DNA of 64,000 nucleotides from Ypsolopha sequella (Eukaryota; Arthropoda; Insecta; Lepidoptera; Ypsolophidae). The stretch lies in contig OW203989.1 of NCBI GenBank assembly GCA_934047225.1, forward strand, positions 4,935,977 through 4,999,976, written 5' to 3'. This document shows positions 62,901 to 64,000 of the stretch, piece by piece (positions within the stretch are counted from its first letter, which is position 1; each line of letters opens with the position of its first letter). The position numbers and the translations under genes are program-made. The notes under the pieces were generated by a model, which worked only from the letters and a program-made list of their open reading frames with translations, made no database searches and was not told the origin of the DNA.

Positions 62901-64000
62901 CAGTTGTTGGCACCGCATGTGATGAGGTCATAGCATCTTGGAAGCAGAGAGCTGGCCGGTTGAGGTCTCCCTTGAATACCCTGGTCTACAAGCAAGCGCC
63001 GCCAGGAGAGGATGTCCACTGCCTCTACAGATTTGTGACTGACAAAAGGATCTATGCGAGGGTCATATTGACTATTCTAAGCGTTAATTTTAAGGTAAAT
63101 TCCACCTTCTGTCCCCCCTTTAGGCGTAGTAATCGTCGGTGAAACGTGGTGGTACACTTGAATTTCAAAATGGATACTCGGAATAACATTTCCGATGTGT
63201 ATGTAAGAGACAAATTGATTGAATATTTCAAGACAAAACTACGTCAATAAGATTAATAAGACGAAAAATAATAAGTAAATTGTAAATTAATAAGACGAAT
63301 TAATCAATTTATTGATATGCAGAAAATTCTAATTTTCTTTGAATATCTTTTAAATAAAGAAAGCCTTATATCCTAAATCAAAACAAAGTTATTCATAAAT
63401 AAAAAAATGTGTTTTTTTTAACAGGAACATCCCTACACGCCGGTTTCTTGTCAAAACTGCTACGAAGACAGAGCTGACAAGCTCATCATCTGGGAACCAA
63501 CCCCAGGGCAAAAATTTGTCAACACCAGCATAGGAGTTAGCACCACACCTTTACCCCTACATCTTGCAGTCCAAAGATCCCTCGGATCCTGCCTTTGTGC
63601 TAAACACGCCAACACTGTGTCCCGAGCCAGACCTTACAGGATCGTATCATCAGGAGAGAACTTGAATCTTCAGCTCATCGTTGACAACGCTCATGCTGCC
63701 GCATCGTACTTCAAAAATCCATCACCACTTTTTGAAGCAAGATATGAATTCGTCCACGGACCCTTATGTGGACCAGCAGTCTTGGCTGCAGCGGCAGATG
63801 GTGAAATTGTCTATCCCCATCTTGAAGCTTTAGGTTACACTGAGCCTCCAAAGAAAATTCAATGCATTTGGGATTTAGAAATCGAAGAAAAACGAGACAT
63901 TTGGTTGCACTTTGATAGGATAAAATTTGCATCACGTCACTGTGAAGATGGAAATATCCAGATTTATCTACCGGGTCGAATAGAACCTTATCTTTCAGTG
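17661..64000 (+). CDS. multi-CUB-domain extracellular protein gene, nine exons, both ends missing
   Basis: Nine exons separated by introns of 0.33 to 12.5 kb join into one uninterrupted frame of 717 codons. The junction phases (bases of the split codon carried over) are 0, 2, 2, 1, 1, 2, 2 and 0, each matched by the next exon. The predicted chain is a run of CUB-type beta-sandwich domains at about residues 22-155, 168-300, 315-455 and 465-625, with a fifth beginning near 630. Several sequons (NKT, NGT, NFT, NNT, NTS) fit passage through the secretory pathway. CUB domains generally mediate extracellular protein or ligand binding; the partner here is unknown. The gene looks like an arthropod CUB protein with unusually divergent domains. 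The signal peptide, any transmembrane segment and the C terminus are not visible. Confidence is high for the exon chain and moderate for domain limits. Confidence 0.9.
17955..18105 (+). repeat. dispersed repeat, pair with 58450-58600
   Basis: Shared with the 58.5-kb copy in opposite orientation: AACGGAAACGACATTGAAAT and GTTACGA...CACTGCG segments. Confidence 0.6.
18106..18984. other. intronic sequence, nothing assigned
   Basis: There is no supported feature. A minus-strand 65-codon frame at 18678 has no motif. Confidence 0.4.
18985..19058 (-). repeat. tRNA-like SINE head
   Basis: On the minus strand, GCGGTAGCTCAGAGTTGCTG is A-box-like and AAGGATTCGATCCTCGG is a B-box and T-arm. The intervening anticodon arm is not convincing. 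Confidence 0.5.
19059..19655. other. intronic sequence, nothing assigned
   Basis: A 100-codon minus-strand frame (19206-19508) has no start context or recognisable domain. Confidence 0.35.
19660..19830. repeat. GC-rich imperfect palindrome (MITE-like hairpin)
   Basis: Arms around GAGTGTGAGTTTGCGGCACG and its near-complement GAGTGCTGCAATCACACGAG, and around GAAACGTTTTCT and AGAAAAAGTTTC, fold into a long imperfect hairpin. The CACGAGC...GGCGAGTG core resembles the hairpin tip of the 390-bp MITE family. Confidence 0.6.
19831..20470. other. AT-rich intronic sequence
   Basis: A short block (AATAATAAAAGT followed by TGTTC...CGATA and AATTACGTGTCTCAA) is present twice, near 20279 and 20343, as a 60-70 bp direct repeat. 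Nothing else is assigned. Confidence 0.45.
20480..21700 (+). pseudogene. decayed retroelement reverse transcriptase, YLDD type, C-terminal half
   Basis: Frames broken by several stops still show WYLDDGIIGGDS (catalytic YLDD, near 20520), TLVTIINC with PVQFDGLGI (thumb-like), and a C-terminal block WLHAVPSINIGTQLDR followed by AFSLRHGAKTSEPHRCWCG and VDRLGHHGL. The Cys/His block with GHHGL is characteristic of a retroelement family I recognise from invertebrate genomes but cannot name with confidence. At least four frame breaks make it non-functional. A hammerhead-like motif follows 180 bp downstream. Confidence 0.7.
21875..21920 (-). other. hammerhead-like structured motif, copy 3 (best formed)
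   Basis: On the minus strand it reads ATTCGA, CTGATGA, C, GGCCCC, a loop, GGGCC, GAAATATA, TCGAGT. ATTCGA pairs with TCGAGT over six positions (one G-U), and GGCCC pairs with GGGCC. CTGATGA and GAAA are the hammerhead core. The extra C after CTGATGA and a minimal stem III depart from the consensus. Confidence 0.6.
22195..22410 (-). repeat. dispersed repeat, pair with 58790-58860
   Basis: The CTTGCC(T)TTCTTCTTAGCAA and ATTGAATGGGTAGAGTT segments are shared with 58.8 kb. Confidence 0.5.
22728..23950. repeat. 100-bp tandem repeat array, about nine units, interrupted
   Basis: Each unit has CTGTATCAAATTGAAACTGT, GACACTGACTTCTGATACAC and GTCAGCGCTTCGACTTCAAT. Three units precede and six follow a 330-bp insertion. 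The first and last units are diverged and resemble each other (CTTCAACTACAACTG), while central units are nearly identical. Confidence 0.92.
23017..23345 (+). mobile_element. 5'-truncated LINE tail inserted in the tandem array
   Basis: The insert starts inside a C-terminal reading frame (RTWNYMLPEILNSIPGKV then KIMKRHLLS and stop), continues as untranslated sequence and ends in poly(A). The array sequence ACTGTATCAAAT is present on both sides, a 12-bp target-site duplication, so this is a clean target-primed insertion. Confidence 0.85.
24208..24374 (+). CDS. CUB gene exon 2 (second half of CUB domain 1)
   Basis: The acceptor is TTTTTCTGCTCACAG and the donor GTGAGT. The 167-nt exon continues the frame from the previous one with no stop and encodes GLFCGEIEQPQTFISETNFV, the typical CUB C-terminal pattern: a Cys-Gly, a Pro, then a strand ahead of a hydrophobic beta-strand (KIVFHAD). 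An NFT sequon follows. The exon ends with two bases of an Arg codon. Confidence 0.92.
24375..25248. other. CUB gene intron, nothing else assigned
   Basis: This is AT-rich intron with no transposon boundary that I can support. Confidence 0.5.
25249..25332 (+). CDS. CUB gene exon 3 (end of CUB domain 1 and linker)
   Basis: This is a short 84-nt exon with acceptor TGCTTTGTTACAG and donor GTAAGT. It completes the Arg codon and encodes AEQQFEVYLRYGQHPELYPN followed by a basic RRGEVVAG linker. FEVYLRYG is the last strand of CUB domain 1. Phase fits both neighbours. Confidence 0.88.
25333..26095. other. CUB gene intron, unassigned part
   Basis: Short frames at 25497 and 25872 have no motif. Confidence 0.4.
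26096..26410 (+). mobile_element. LINE 3' end
   Basis: A C-terminal frame (EDTYNKEFLELNLFRHSLNS then KLSRALLDE and stop at about 26211) is followed by AT-rich untranslated sequence and an (A)n-rich AATAAATAAAAAAAATAAAA tail. It is strongly 5'-truncated. Confidence 0.6.
26411..27370. other. intronic sequence, nothing assigned
   Basis: A 79-codon frame at 26730 lacks any recognisable domain. Confidence 0.4.
27377..27540. mobile_element. MITE family with GCCGATTCTAAAGGC ends, copy 1
   Basis: The left end GCCGATTCTAAAGGCTTTGA and the right end AGCCTTTAGAATCGGC are inverted repeats that extend through TTTTAGTTTTAGTG and the TCAAAACTAAAAT blocks. Related copies lie at 33247 and 55684. Confidence 0.75.
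27541..28142. other. intronic sequence, part of a dispersed repeat
   Basis: The segment near 27705 (GCGATTGTCGGCACTCAATG then AAACTTGGAAA) recurs at about 53430. Confidence 0.4.
28151..28402. mobile_element. hAT-like MITE with 8-bp target duplication
   Basis: The ends CAGTGGCGTGCA and TGCACGCCACTG are inverted repeats, and most of the element folds as a hairpin. GGCTGAAC flanks both sides (28143-28150 and 28403-28410), an 8-bp duplication as made by hAT transposases. No coding sequence is present. Confidence 0.9.
28403..28830. other. intronic sequence
   Basis: It contains an ATT run near 28548 and a short inverted repeat ACCAATCACAAG / CTTGTGATTGGT at 28688 and 28752. Confidence 0.4.
28835..29060 (-). 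repeat. retroposon 3' end (minus strand) and ATT microsatellite
   Basis: On the minus strand, GGTCAATAAAGATATTTTAT looks like a polyadenylation signal and retroposon tail. It adjoins a TTA/ATT run at 28885-28960. Confidence 0.45.
29186..29575 (-). mobile_element. 390-bp hairpin MITE family, copy 2
   Basis: It is in reverse orientation to copy 1, starting TAGTAGTTTATGCTA and ending near TACATTGAAAA. The minus frame NWLKRTVSRAVKQWKKKY is not conserved here because a stop and indels occur elsewhere in the copy. Confidence 0.8.
29576..31735. other. intronic sequence, nothing assigned
   Basis: Short frames at 30100, 30403, 31242 and 31250 show no known domain. The 69-codon + frame at 31242 is hydrophilic (MSDYDNMSQVSKTASINSRK...) and could be a transposon gag fragment, but this cannot be shown. 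Confidence 0.35.
31736..32010. repeat. 21-bp minisatellite, about 13 units
   Basis: The unit is AAATGAAACGTAACTAAACAC, here written in part as GAAACGTAACTAAACACAAA. Units toward the right are more diverged (ATCAAACGTAACT, GTGGCTAAACAC). The 7-residue repeat protein predicted on the minus strand is a by-product of the 21-bp period. Confidence 0.92.
32011..33246. other. intronic sequence, minor repeat fragments
   Basis: At about 32945-32992 a CCACTGCTGAACATAGGTCT segment resembles a widespread lepidopteran LINE or SINE sequence (recalled, not searched). Nothing else is assigned. Confidence 0.4.
33247..33372. mobile_element. MITE family with GCCGATTCTAAAGGC ends, copy 2 (diverged)
   Basis: AAGCTGACTTTAAAGACTTT and TTTTAGTTTTGACAGCAC match the other copies, but the right terminus is lost. 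Confidence 0.5.
33790..34075 (+). mobile_element. probable retroposon 3' end with TTGAA tail
   Basis: The tail AATTGAATTGAATTGAATT closes the stretch, and a similar tail lies at 45520-45550. A short + frame (RWDSPLLQRWMQLH) upstream is not recognised. Confidence 0.45.
34078..35190. repeat. 30-bp palindromic minisatellite, two blocks split by an insertion
   Basis: The blocks 34078-34262 and 34786-35190 are built of diverged units like GTCTACGGCGTAGTAGCCGT then AGTTAAAACT. Within each unit CTACGGC and GCCGTAG are inverted around GTAGTA, so each unit is a small hairpin. The intervening 34263-34785 is AT-rich sequence with a SINE-like tail. Confidence 0.85.
34620..34786 (+). mobile_element. SINE/LINE 3' end with CTTT tail, copy 1
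   Basis: It begins TCTGAAAACCAGCG and ends with a CTTTCTTTCTT run abutting the palindromic array. The 55790-55978 copy has the same start (GCTGAAAACCAGCG) and tail. Confidence 0.6.
35191..36455. other. intronic sequence with one dispersed repeat
   Basis: The part 36125-36345 (TTTCGCTGCGTGAT...AGTATTAC and TATTCGCCTCTATGA, then GGACGGGTA) recurs at 46195-46345. Nothing else is assigned. Confidence 0.5.
36456..37110 (+). mobile_element. LINE C-terminal fragment
   Basis: A broken frame reads KVKALHFRLTKCQRHYADLL then LYNLQTLSDRKLLLDAMTVY and NILNNEYDCPTLL, a C-terminal segment typical of Jockey-type LINE ORF2. It ends in an AATAAATAAATAAAATAAAT tail at 37091-37110. A 390-bp MITE copy abuts this tail. 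Confidence 0.7.
37112..37505 (-). mobile_element. 390-bp hairpin MITE family, copy 3
   Basis: It is in reverse orientation, ends 53 bp upstream of CUB exon 4, and forms an inverted pair with the copy at 38919-39307 across that exon. Confidence 0.85.
37559..37776 (+). CDS. CUB gene exon 4 (first half of CUB domain 2)
   Basis: The acceptor is TTATTTTTCTAG and the donor GTGAGG. The exon is noticeably GC-rich against the AT-rich introns. It encodes a Cys-dense start (SYCERVFRDCRLQTCYVQS), then AYPGVYPRNLHCRYHL, which matches the CUB hallmark of a YP-x-x-YP-x-N-x-x-C segment, and later KLYIENEEFNI with the acidic strand expected of the domain. A roughly 390-bp MITE ends only 53 bp upstream of the exon, and a strong hairpin starts about 90 bp downstream. 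Confidence 0.95.
37864..37998. repeat. strong GC-rich hairpin next to CUB exon 4
   Basis: About 49-bp arms (GCGAAAACAGGCGCACGCAC... and its near-complement ending ...GTGTGCGTCTGTTTTCGTCG) enclose a loop of about 35 nt. It lies about 90 bp after the exon 4 donor. It is probably a small MITE. Whether it affects splicing is unknown. Confidence 0.8.
38264..38860. repeat. about 200-bp AT-rich tandem repeat, three units
   Basis: Units begin near 38264, 38455 and 38665 with AAAACAATCAAACTTTCGAG and share TTCAATCAAGACACAAGAGG and CTATATTTATGATATATATT. They are diverged, so the array is old. Confidence 0.85.
38919..39307 (+). mobile_element. 390-bp hairpin MITE family, copy 4
   Basis: It is in forward orientation (TTCAATGCATGTGCTCGTAA to TAGCATAAACTACTA). 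It is nearly identical to copies 2, 3 and 6, indicating recent activity. Confidence 0.85.
39308..39922. other. intronic sequence, possible retroelement frame
   Basis: An 82-codon + frame at 39489-39737 (HFYARLSPRKIGRNYRIPSA near its middle) has a protein-like composition, but I do not recognise it. It could be the C terminus of a decayed retroelement. Confidence 0.3.
39923..40300. repeat. CCGGATA-type short repeat split by a MITE
   Basis: Degenerate TATCCGG/CCGGATA units run from 39923 to 40016 and resume at 40277. The interruption is the MITE below. Confidence 0.75.
40017..40276. mobile_element. hAT-like MITE, second copy
   Basis: The ends CAGTGGCGTGCACAGA and TCTGTGCACGCCACTA match the 28151 copy. 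GATACCGG on the left and CATACCGG on the right agree at 7 of 8 positions, consistent with an 8-bp duplication. One end is eroded. Confidence 0.75.
40301..41704. other. intronic sequence, nothing assigned
   Basis: This is AT-rich with no motif or repeat boundary that I can support. Confidence 0.4.
41705..41930 (+). mobile_element. SINE-like repeat, copy 2
   Basis: A worn tRNA-like head (CATAGTCTAGCAATT...GGGTTCATATCC) is followed by a body whose last part, TGTGGACTGTGCCTTATTTT then ACAGTCCATACTTGGAAA, matches 16965-17040. Confidence 0.6.
42292..43060 (+). mobile_element. MITE-like repeat with AAGTGCGAGTCAGACTCGCG end, copy 1
   Basis: The left end is CGGTCAAGTGCGAGTCAGAC and the right end ACCTTTTAGGTACTACGAAA with an ACGGAGTCTC block. 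Both ends recur at 45226-45612 and 49650-50210 in reverse orientation. The middle is AT-rich and differs between copies. Confidence 0.65.
43061..43473. other. intronic sequence, nothing assigned
   Basis: A GGAAGGGGGTCAGTAAGACC patch near 43264 is unexplained. Confidence 0.4.
43474..43830. mobile_element. 390-bp hairpin MITE family, copy 5 (rearranged)
   Basis: A terminal piece (AGTAGTTTATGCTAGAAGGG) lies in reverse orientation at 43474-43520, ahead of a forward copy of the rest (43551-43830), as if one end had been flipped. It is more diverged than the other copies. Confidence 0.65.
43925..44100 (+). mobile_element. retroposon 3' end with ATTGT tail
   Basis: GGTTGTCTGGAAGAGATCG, then AAGGCCGCCAATAGTACC and GTGTGCAATAAAGAATATTG, followed by an ATTGT run, has the form of a common lepidopteran retroposon 3' region (recalled family, not searched). 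Confidence 0.55.
44101..45225. other. intronic sequence, nothing assigned
   Basis: No repeat or coding signal can be supported here. Confidence 0.4.
45226..45612 (-). mobile_element. MITE-like repeat with AAGTGCGAGTTAGACTCTCG end, copy 2
   Basis: It is in reverse orientation to 42292. The left part is TTAGGGTTCCATAGTACCTA with GAGACTCCGTTGTCCGT, and the right end is CGAGAGTCTAACTCGCACTT. A TTGAA-tailed retroposon end is inserted at about 45421-45550. Confidence 0.65.
45421..45550 (+). mobile_element. retroposon 3' end with TTGAA tail, nested
   Basis: GGCCTAGAGCCTGACATAAA followed by repeated TTGAA resembles the tail at 34045-34075. It lies inside the MITE-like repeat. Confidence 0.5.
45613..46398. 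other. intronic sequence with one dispersed repeat
   Basis: The part 46195-46345 resembles 36125-36345. The rest is unassigned. Confidence 0.45.
46399..46734. repeat. 21-bp minisatellite, 16 units
   Basis: Sixteen units of AAAACTTGACAGAGACGCCA plus T are almost identical (one CATAGA and one GATAGA variant). The period is a multiple of three, which gives long false ORFs of repeated MASLSSF or LWRLCQV on the minus strand. Confidence 0.95.
46745..46925 (+). mobile_element. RTE-type LINE 3' end, copy 1
   Basis: The end AGACAGGCGTGAATATATGT then ATGTATTAC and the upstream GTATGACTAAAAAGATTGGA block match 56975-57110. The degraded frame resembles the C terminus of RTE-clade ORFs. Confidence 0.55.
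46926..47730. other. intronic sequence, nothing assigned
   Basis: A 73-codon + frame at 47460 has no recognised domain. CTTTCAGGGTTCCATCAG near 47211 may be a fragment of the 45226 repeat family. Confidence 0.35.
47731..48294. mobile_element. foldback MITE with TAGAGCCACTGAGTGATGGC ends
   Basis: The left end AGTAGAGCCACTGAGTGATG...TTATGACAG and the right end CGTCATAGGCGCCATCACTC...GGCTCTACT are inverted repeats of about 32 bp with two or three mismatches. A CAGTGGCGTAGCTATCGG terminus at 47890, of hAT-MITE type, lies inside, but I do not see its other end. Confidence 0.75.
48295..48534. other. intronic sequence, nothing assigned
   Basis: This is AT-rich. Confidence 0.4.
48535..48915 (+). 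mobile_element. 5'-truncated LINE 3' end with poly(A) and target duplication
   Basis: A C-terminal frame with GAYFRQRISLAIQRGNAASV then LGTLPRGSDDLDK is followed by a 3' UTR and a poly(A) run of about 20 at 48896. AAAAACTATT lies on both sides (about 48522 and after the A run), consistent with a target-site duplication. Confidence 0.75.
48916..49350. other. intronic sequence, nothing assigned
   Basis: Nothing is assigned here. Confidence 0.4.
49352..49570 (+). mobile_element. tRNA-derived SINE
   Basis: The head has GTGGTAGCTCAGTTAGTACG (A-box) and AGATTCGAACCCTCC (B-box). The body has GTTGCCGAAGGAAACACTG. The acceptor stem does not pair, so it is not a tRNA gene. Confidence 0.65.
49650..50210 (-). 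mobile_element. MITE-like repeat with GCCAAGTGCGCGTCAGGC end, copy 3
   Basis: It is in reverse orientation, with GAGTTCCGTATCC and CACTCCGCTGTCCGTCTGTC on the left and GGCCTGACGCGCACTTGGC on the right. It ends about 50 bp before CUB exon 5. Confidence 0.65.
50261..50416 (+). CDS. CUB gene exon 5 (second half of CUB domain 2)
   Basis: The acceptor is GTTTGCGACAG and the donor GTGAGT. The exon encodes CPYDYIRIYDG, the clearest CUB signature in the window, then IIGTFCGMGKFPYSIIGTSQ and the last strand DLFVEFVSS. The Asp of YDYIRIYDG sits where calcium-binding CUB domains place an acidic ligand, but the full calcium site is not established here. The phase (one base carried in and out) fits both neighbours. 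Confidence 0.96.
50525..50870 (+). mobile_element. tRNA-derived SINE with internal insertion
   Basis: It resembles the 15563 SINE: CGCCCGATGAACGAAAGGTC with GGGTTTGAATTACGG in the head, and CAGAGCTCCTCATATCAAGA in the body. About 120 bp of extra sequence separates head and body. Confidence 0.55.
50871..51771. other. CUB gene intron, nothing assigned
   Basis: This is AT-rich low complexity at 50870-51150. Confidence 0.45.
51772..52006 (+). CDS. CUB gene exon 6 (end of CUB domain 2, start of CUB domain 3)
   Basis: The acceptor is CACTCTCCAG and the donor GTGAGT. The exon begins with LLNTGFHFNVGNWPGHVE, closing CUB domain 2, and then opens domain 3 with a GTCDWVLTAESL strand and VAHWYPPHTSCTYLMQGFPG. 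The strand VVRLYFPR runs up to the splice junction. The spacing of Cys residues (TCDW, TSCTY) is the domain 3 pattern. Confidence 0.95.
52007..52527. other. CUB gene intron with local inverted repeats
   Basis: Two short inverted pairs are present: GACCTTATAAAGTGAAAAGT / ATCAATTTATAAGGACC around 52080-52145, and GAACACTTGTACTGGTTCAC / GTGAAACAATGCAAGTG around 52200-52256. Confidence 0.5.
52528..52730. mobile_element. foldback element carrying the hammerhead-like motif
   Basis: The left arm (AGCTTTTAATTTAGAAGTAC, then AGAAAATTTAAAACTTGAAA and TATATTT) is repeated inverted at about 52672-52730. The motif at 52642 sits at the inner edge of the right arm. Confidence 0.75.
52642..52686 (+). other. 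hammerhead-like structured motif, copy 4
   Basis: It reads ACTTGA, CTGATGA, C, GGCCCACTAAGTGCC, AAAATATATT, TCAAGT. CTTGA pairs with TCAAG, replacing the TTCGA/TCGAG pairing of other copies, and the GAAA has become AAAA. Confidence 0.55.
52753..53142 (+). mobile_element. 390-bp hairpin MITE family, copy 6
   Basis: It is in forward orientation and full-length, with the inverted arms around AAAACACTCGCTACGCTCGTG intact. Confidence 0.85.
53143..54069. other. CUB gene intron, part of a dispersed repeat
   Basis: About 53425-53480 (CTTGCAATTGTAGGCACTTA, ATGAAACTTGGAAAGC) resembles 27705-27745. A TTAATAATTATTATTAATAA stretch lies near 53830. Confidence 0.4.
54070..54282 (+). CDS. CUB gene exon 7 (second half of CUB domain 3)
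   Basis: The acceptor is CTTTTTCCACCAG and the donor GTGAGT. It encodes FRINRIESPI, then DCGESLTLYDAPRPDDARII, KTFCDTFSRPM and AMFVRFESKTGSYSG, which map to CUB strands: Cys-x-E-S-L-x-L-Y-D, then T-F-C, then the final beta-strand. The following intron holds a foldback element with two 348-bp arms beginning 223 bp after this exon. Confidence 0.95.
54506..55532. mobile_element. large foldback element, two 348-bp inverted arms
   Basis: The left arm 54506-54853 and right arm 55185-55532 are inverted copies with scattered differences. They start CTACTATACAGAGTGGAAAA and CTACTATACAGGGTGGAAAA when both are read inward. A spacer of about 331 nt separates them and has a 90-codon frame without a known domain. 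The TA at the ends would suit a Tc/mariner-type target, but a clear flanking duplication is not visible. Confidence 0.9.
55684..56040. mobile_element. MITE family with GCCGATTCTGAAGGC ends, copy 3, split by a SINE
   Basis: The left end ACCGATTCTGAAGACTTTAA and the right end AAAGCCTTCAGAATCGGC are inverted. The middle (55790-55978) is a separate insertion. Confidence 0.75.
55790..55978 (+). mobile_element. SINE/LINE 3' end with CTTT tail, copy 2
   Basis: It begins GCTGAAAACCAGCGCC, has GGCTGAGCTACATCCTTTTG and AATAAATTTATTTT near its end, and finishes in a CTTTCTTTCTTTCTTTC run. Confidence 0.7.
56041..56714. other. CUB gene intron, nothing assigned
   Basis: Nothing is supported apart from a GAGCGAGTAG/GAGTGGAGCGAGTGC patch near 56462. 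Confidence 0.35.
56715..57110 (+). mobile_element. RTE-type LINE 3' end, copy 2
   Basis: A broken frame reads RCGLKKNVVTRIEKGIF then FGHVERINESRVTKEIYDAQ and GRPRRTKLA, followed by a TATGTATGTATGT tail. This is the recognisable C-terminal end of RTE-type ORFs in insects. It is not in frame throughout. Confidence 0.7.
57111..57694. other. CUB gene intron, TTTAT run
   Basis: A TTTATTTATTTTTATTTATT run lies at 57263-57305, preceded by TTCTGTTGAATAAAAATC, probably another retroposon tail. The rest is unassigned. Confidence 0.45.
57697..57775. repeat. 19-bp minisatellite, about four units
   Basis: The unit CATGAATGTTCGCTTACCA is repeated without change, then breaks down at CATGAATATTG. Confidence 0.9.
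57776..58449. other. CUB gene intron, nothing assigned
   Basis: Nothing is assigned here. Confidence 0.4.
58450..58600 (-). repeat. dispersed repeat, pair with 17955-18105
   Basis: The inverted copy shares ATTTCAATGTCGTTTCCGTT, GATATTTGTA and the GTAACAGCCACT segments. Confidence 0.6.
58601..59458. other. CUB gene intron with one repeat fragment
   Basis: About 58790-58860 is shared with 22.3 kb. A 79-codon + frame at 58943 with a GC-rich second half (VDENENYAADPLVAGLVSGM) has no splice-consistent position in the CUB gene and is not recognised. Confidence 0.4.
59459..60965. repeat. 53-bp satellite array, about 28 units
   Basis: Unit starts at 59551, 59604, 59657 and 59710 show the 53-bp period; some units carry three extra bases (GTAGTAGCTG). 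Each has AGCTGCACCGCGTGATTCG. Three unit types occur: AATCTGCGTGCGTTTATAGC, GATCTAAGTGCGTGTGTAGC and GATCTGTGTGCG. They alternate in part, suggesting higher-order units. The GC content contrasts with the surrounding intron. The ORFs across it are artefacts. Confidence 0.95.
60966..61950. other. CUB gene intron, nothing assigned
   Basis: A CTATTCTATTCTATT run near 61118 after CAAAGCTCTTT is probably a retroposon tail. Confidence 0.45.
61955..62000 (-). other. hammerhead-like structured motif, copy 5
   Basis: On the minus strand it reads ATTCGA, TTGATGA, C, GGCCCC, loop, GGGCC, GAAATATA, TCGAGT. It is almost identical to copy 3, but the first core C is T. Confidence 0.55.
62001..62841. other. 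CUB gene intron, nothing assigned
   Basis: A minus-strand frame at 62283 is not recognised. Confidence 0.4.
62842..63094 (+). CDS. CUB gene exon 8 (end of CUB domain 3, start of CUB domain 4)
   Basis: The acceptor is TTTTTGTCCACCAG and the donor GTAAAT. It encodes LYYWAHYDFFNNTRF (last strand of domain 3, with an NNT sequon), a GTACDEVIASWK segment opening domain 4, and later DVHCLYRFVTDKRIYARVI. It ends exactly on a codon boundary, matching the next exon in phase 0. Confidence 0.93.
63095..63424. other. last visible CUB gene intron
   Basis: This short AT-rich intron shows no repeat. Confidence 0.7.
63425..64000 (+). CDS. CUB gene exon 9, running off the right edge (CUB domain 4 and start of domain 5)
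   Basis: The acceptor is a T-rich run ending AACAG. The frame stays open for all 192 codons to the window edge, the longest open coding stretch of this gene. It begins EHPYTPVSCQNCYEDRADKL, has Cys pairs (SCQNC, CLCAKH), then a strand pair IVSSGENLNLQLIVDN and FEARYEFVHGPLCG, which closes domain 4 and opens domain 5. A CIWDLEIEEKRDIWLHFDRI segment near the end is the core of domain 5. The true exon end is beyond the window. Confidence 0.93.

Overview
The window looks like part of an insect nuclear genome, most likely a moth or butterfly. It is AT-rich, carries one gene with small exons and very long introns, and is packed with decayed non-LTR retrotransposons, tRNA-derived SINEs, Helitron-like ends, foldback MITEs and minisatellites. 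The lineage call rests on recalled repeat styles and is an inference.

The only host gene I can support lies on the + strand from 17661 to past the right edge. It has nine visible coding exons (17661-17909, 24208-24374, 25249-25332, 37559-37776, 50261-50416, 51772-52006, 54070-54282, 62842-63094, 63425-64000). Every junction has AG/GT splice sites, and the phases join into one open frame of 2151 nt (717 codons). The product is a secreted or cell-surface protein with about four complete CUB-like domains and the start of a fifth. The first exon with a start codon and signal peptide is not identified, and the 3' end lies outside the window. I do not assign a gene symbol.

From 1 to 17.6 kb, which is either upstream sequence or the first intron, there is a Helitron-like element with a nested TTAA-flanked MITE (2.0-3.0 kb). 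There is also a nearly intact LINE broken by one extra base (5.3-7.3 kb), an inverted-repeat element enclosing a decayed LINE (11.0-12.6 kb) and several SINEs. The introns hold a 100-bp tandem array with a retroposed insert (22.7-23.9 kb) and hAT-like MITEs. A roughly 390-bp hairpin MITE family occurs in six places. There are two unrelated 21-bp minisatellites, a palindromic 30-bp array (34.1-35.2 kb), a foldback with two 348-bp arms (54.5-55.5 kb) and a 53-bp satellite (59.46-60.97 kb).

The most unusual signal is a short structured motif found five times (11.1, 12.5, 21.9, 52.65 and 61.97 kb). It reads stem I - CTGATGA - C - GC-rich stem II - GAAA (or a variant) - stem I'. It resembles a hammerhead ribozyme core with one extra base before stem II, and its stem I shows compensatory changes between copies. 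It lies at or near the inner end of inverted arms in at least two loci, and downstream of a retroelement reverse-transcriptase relic in another.
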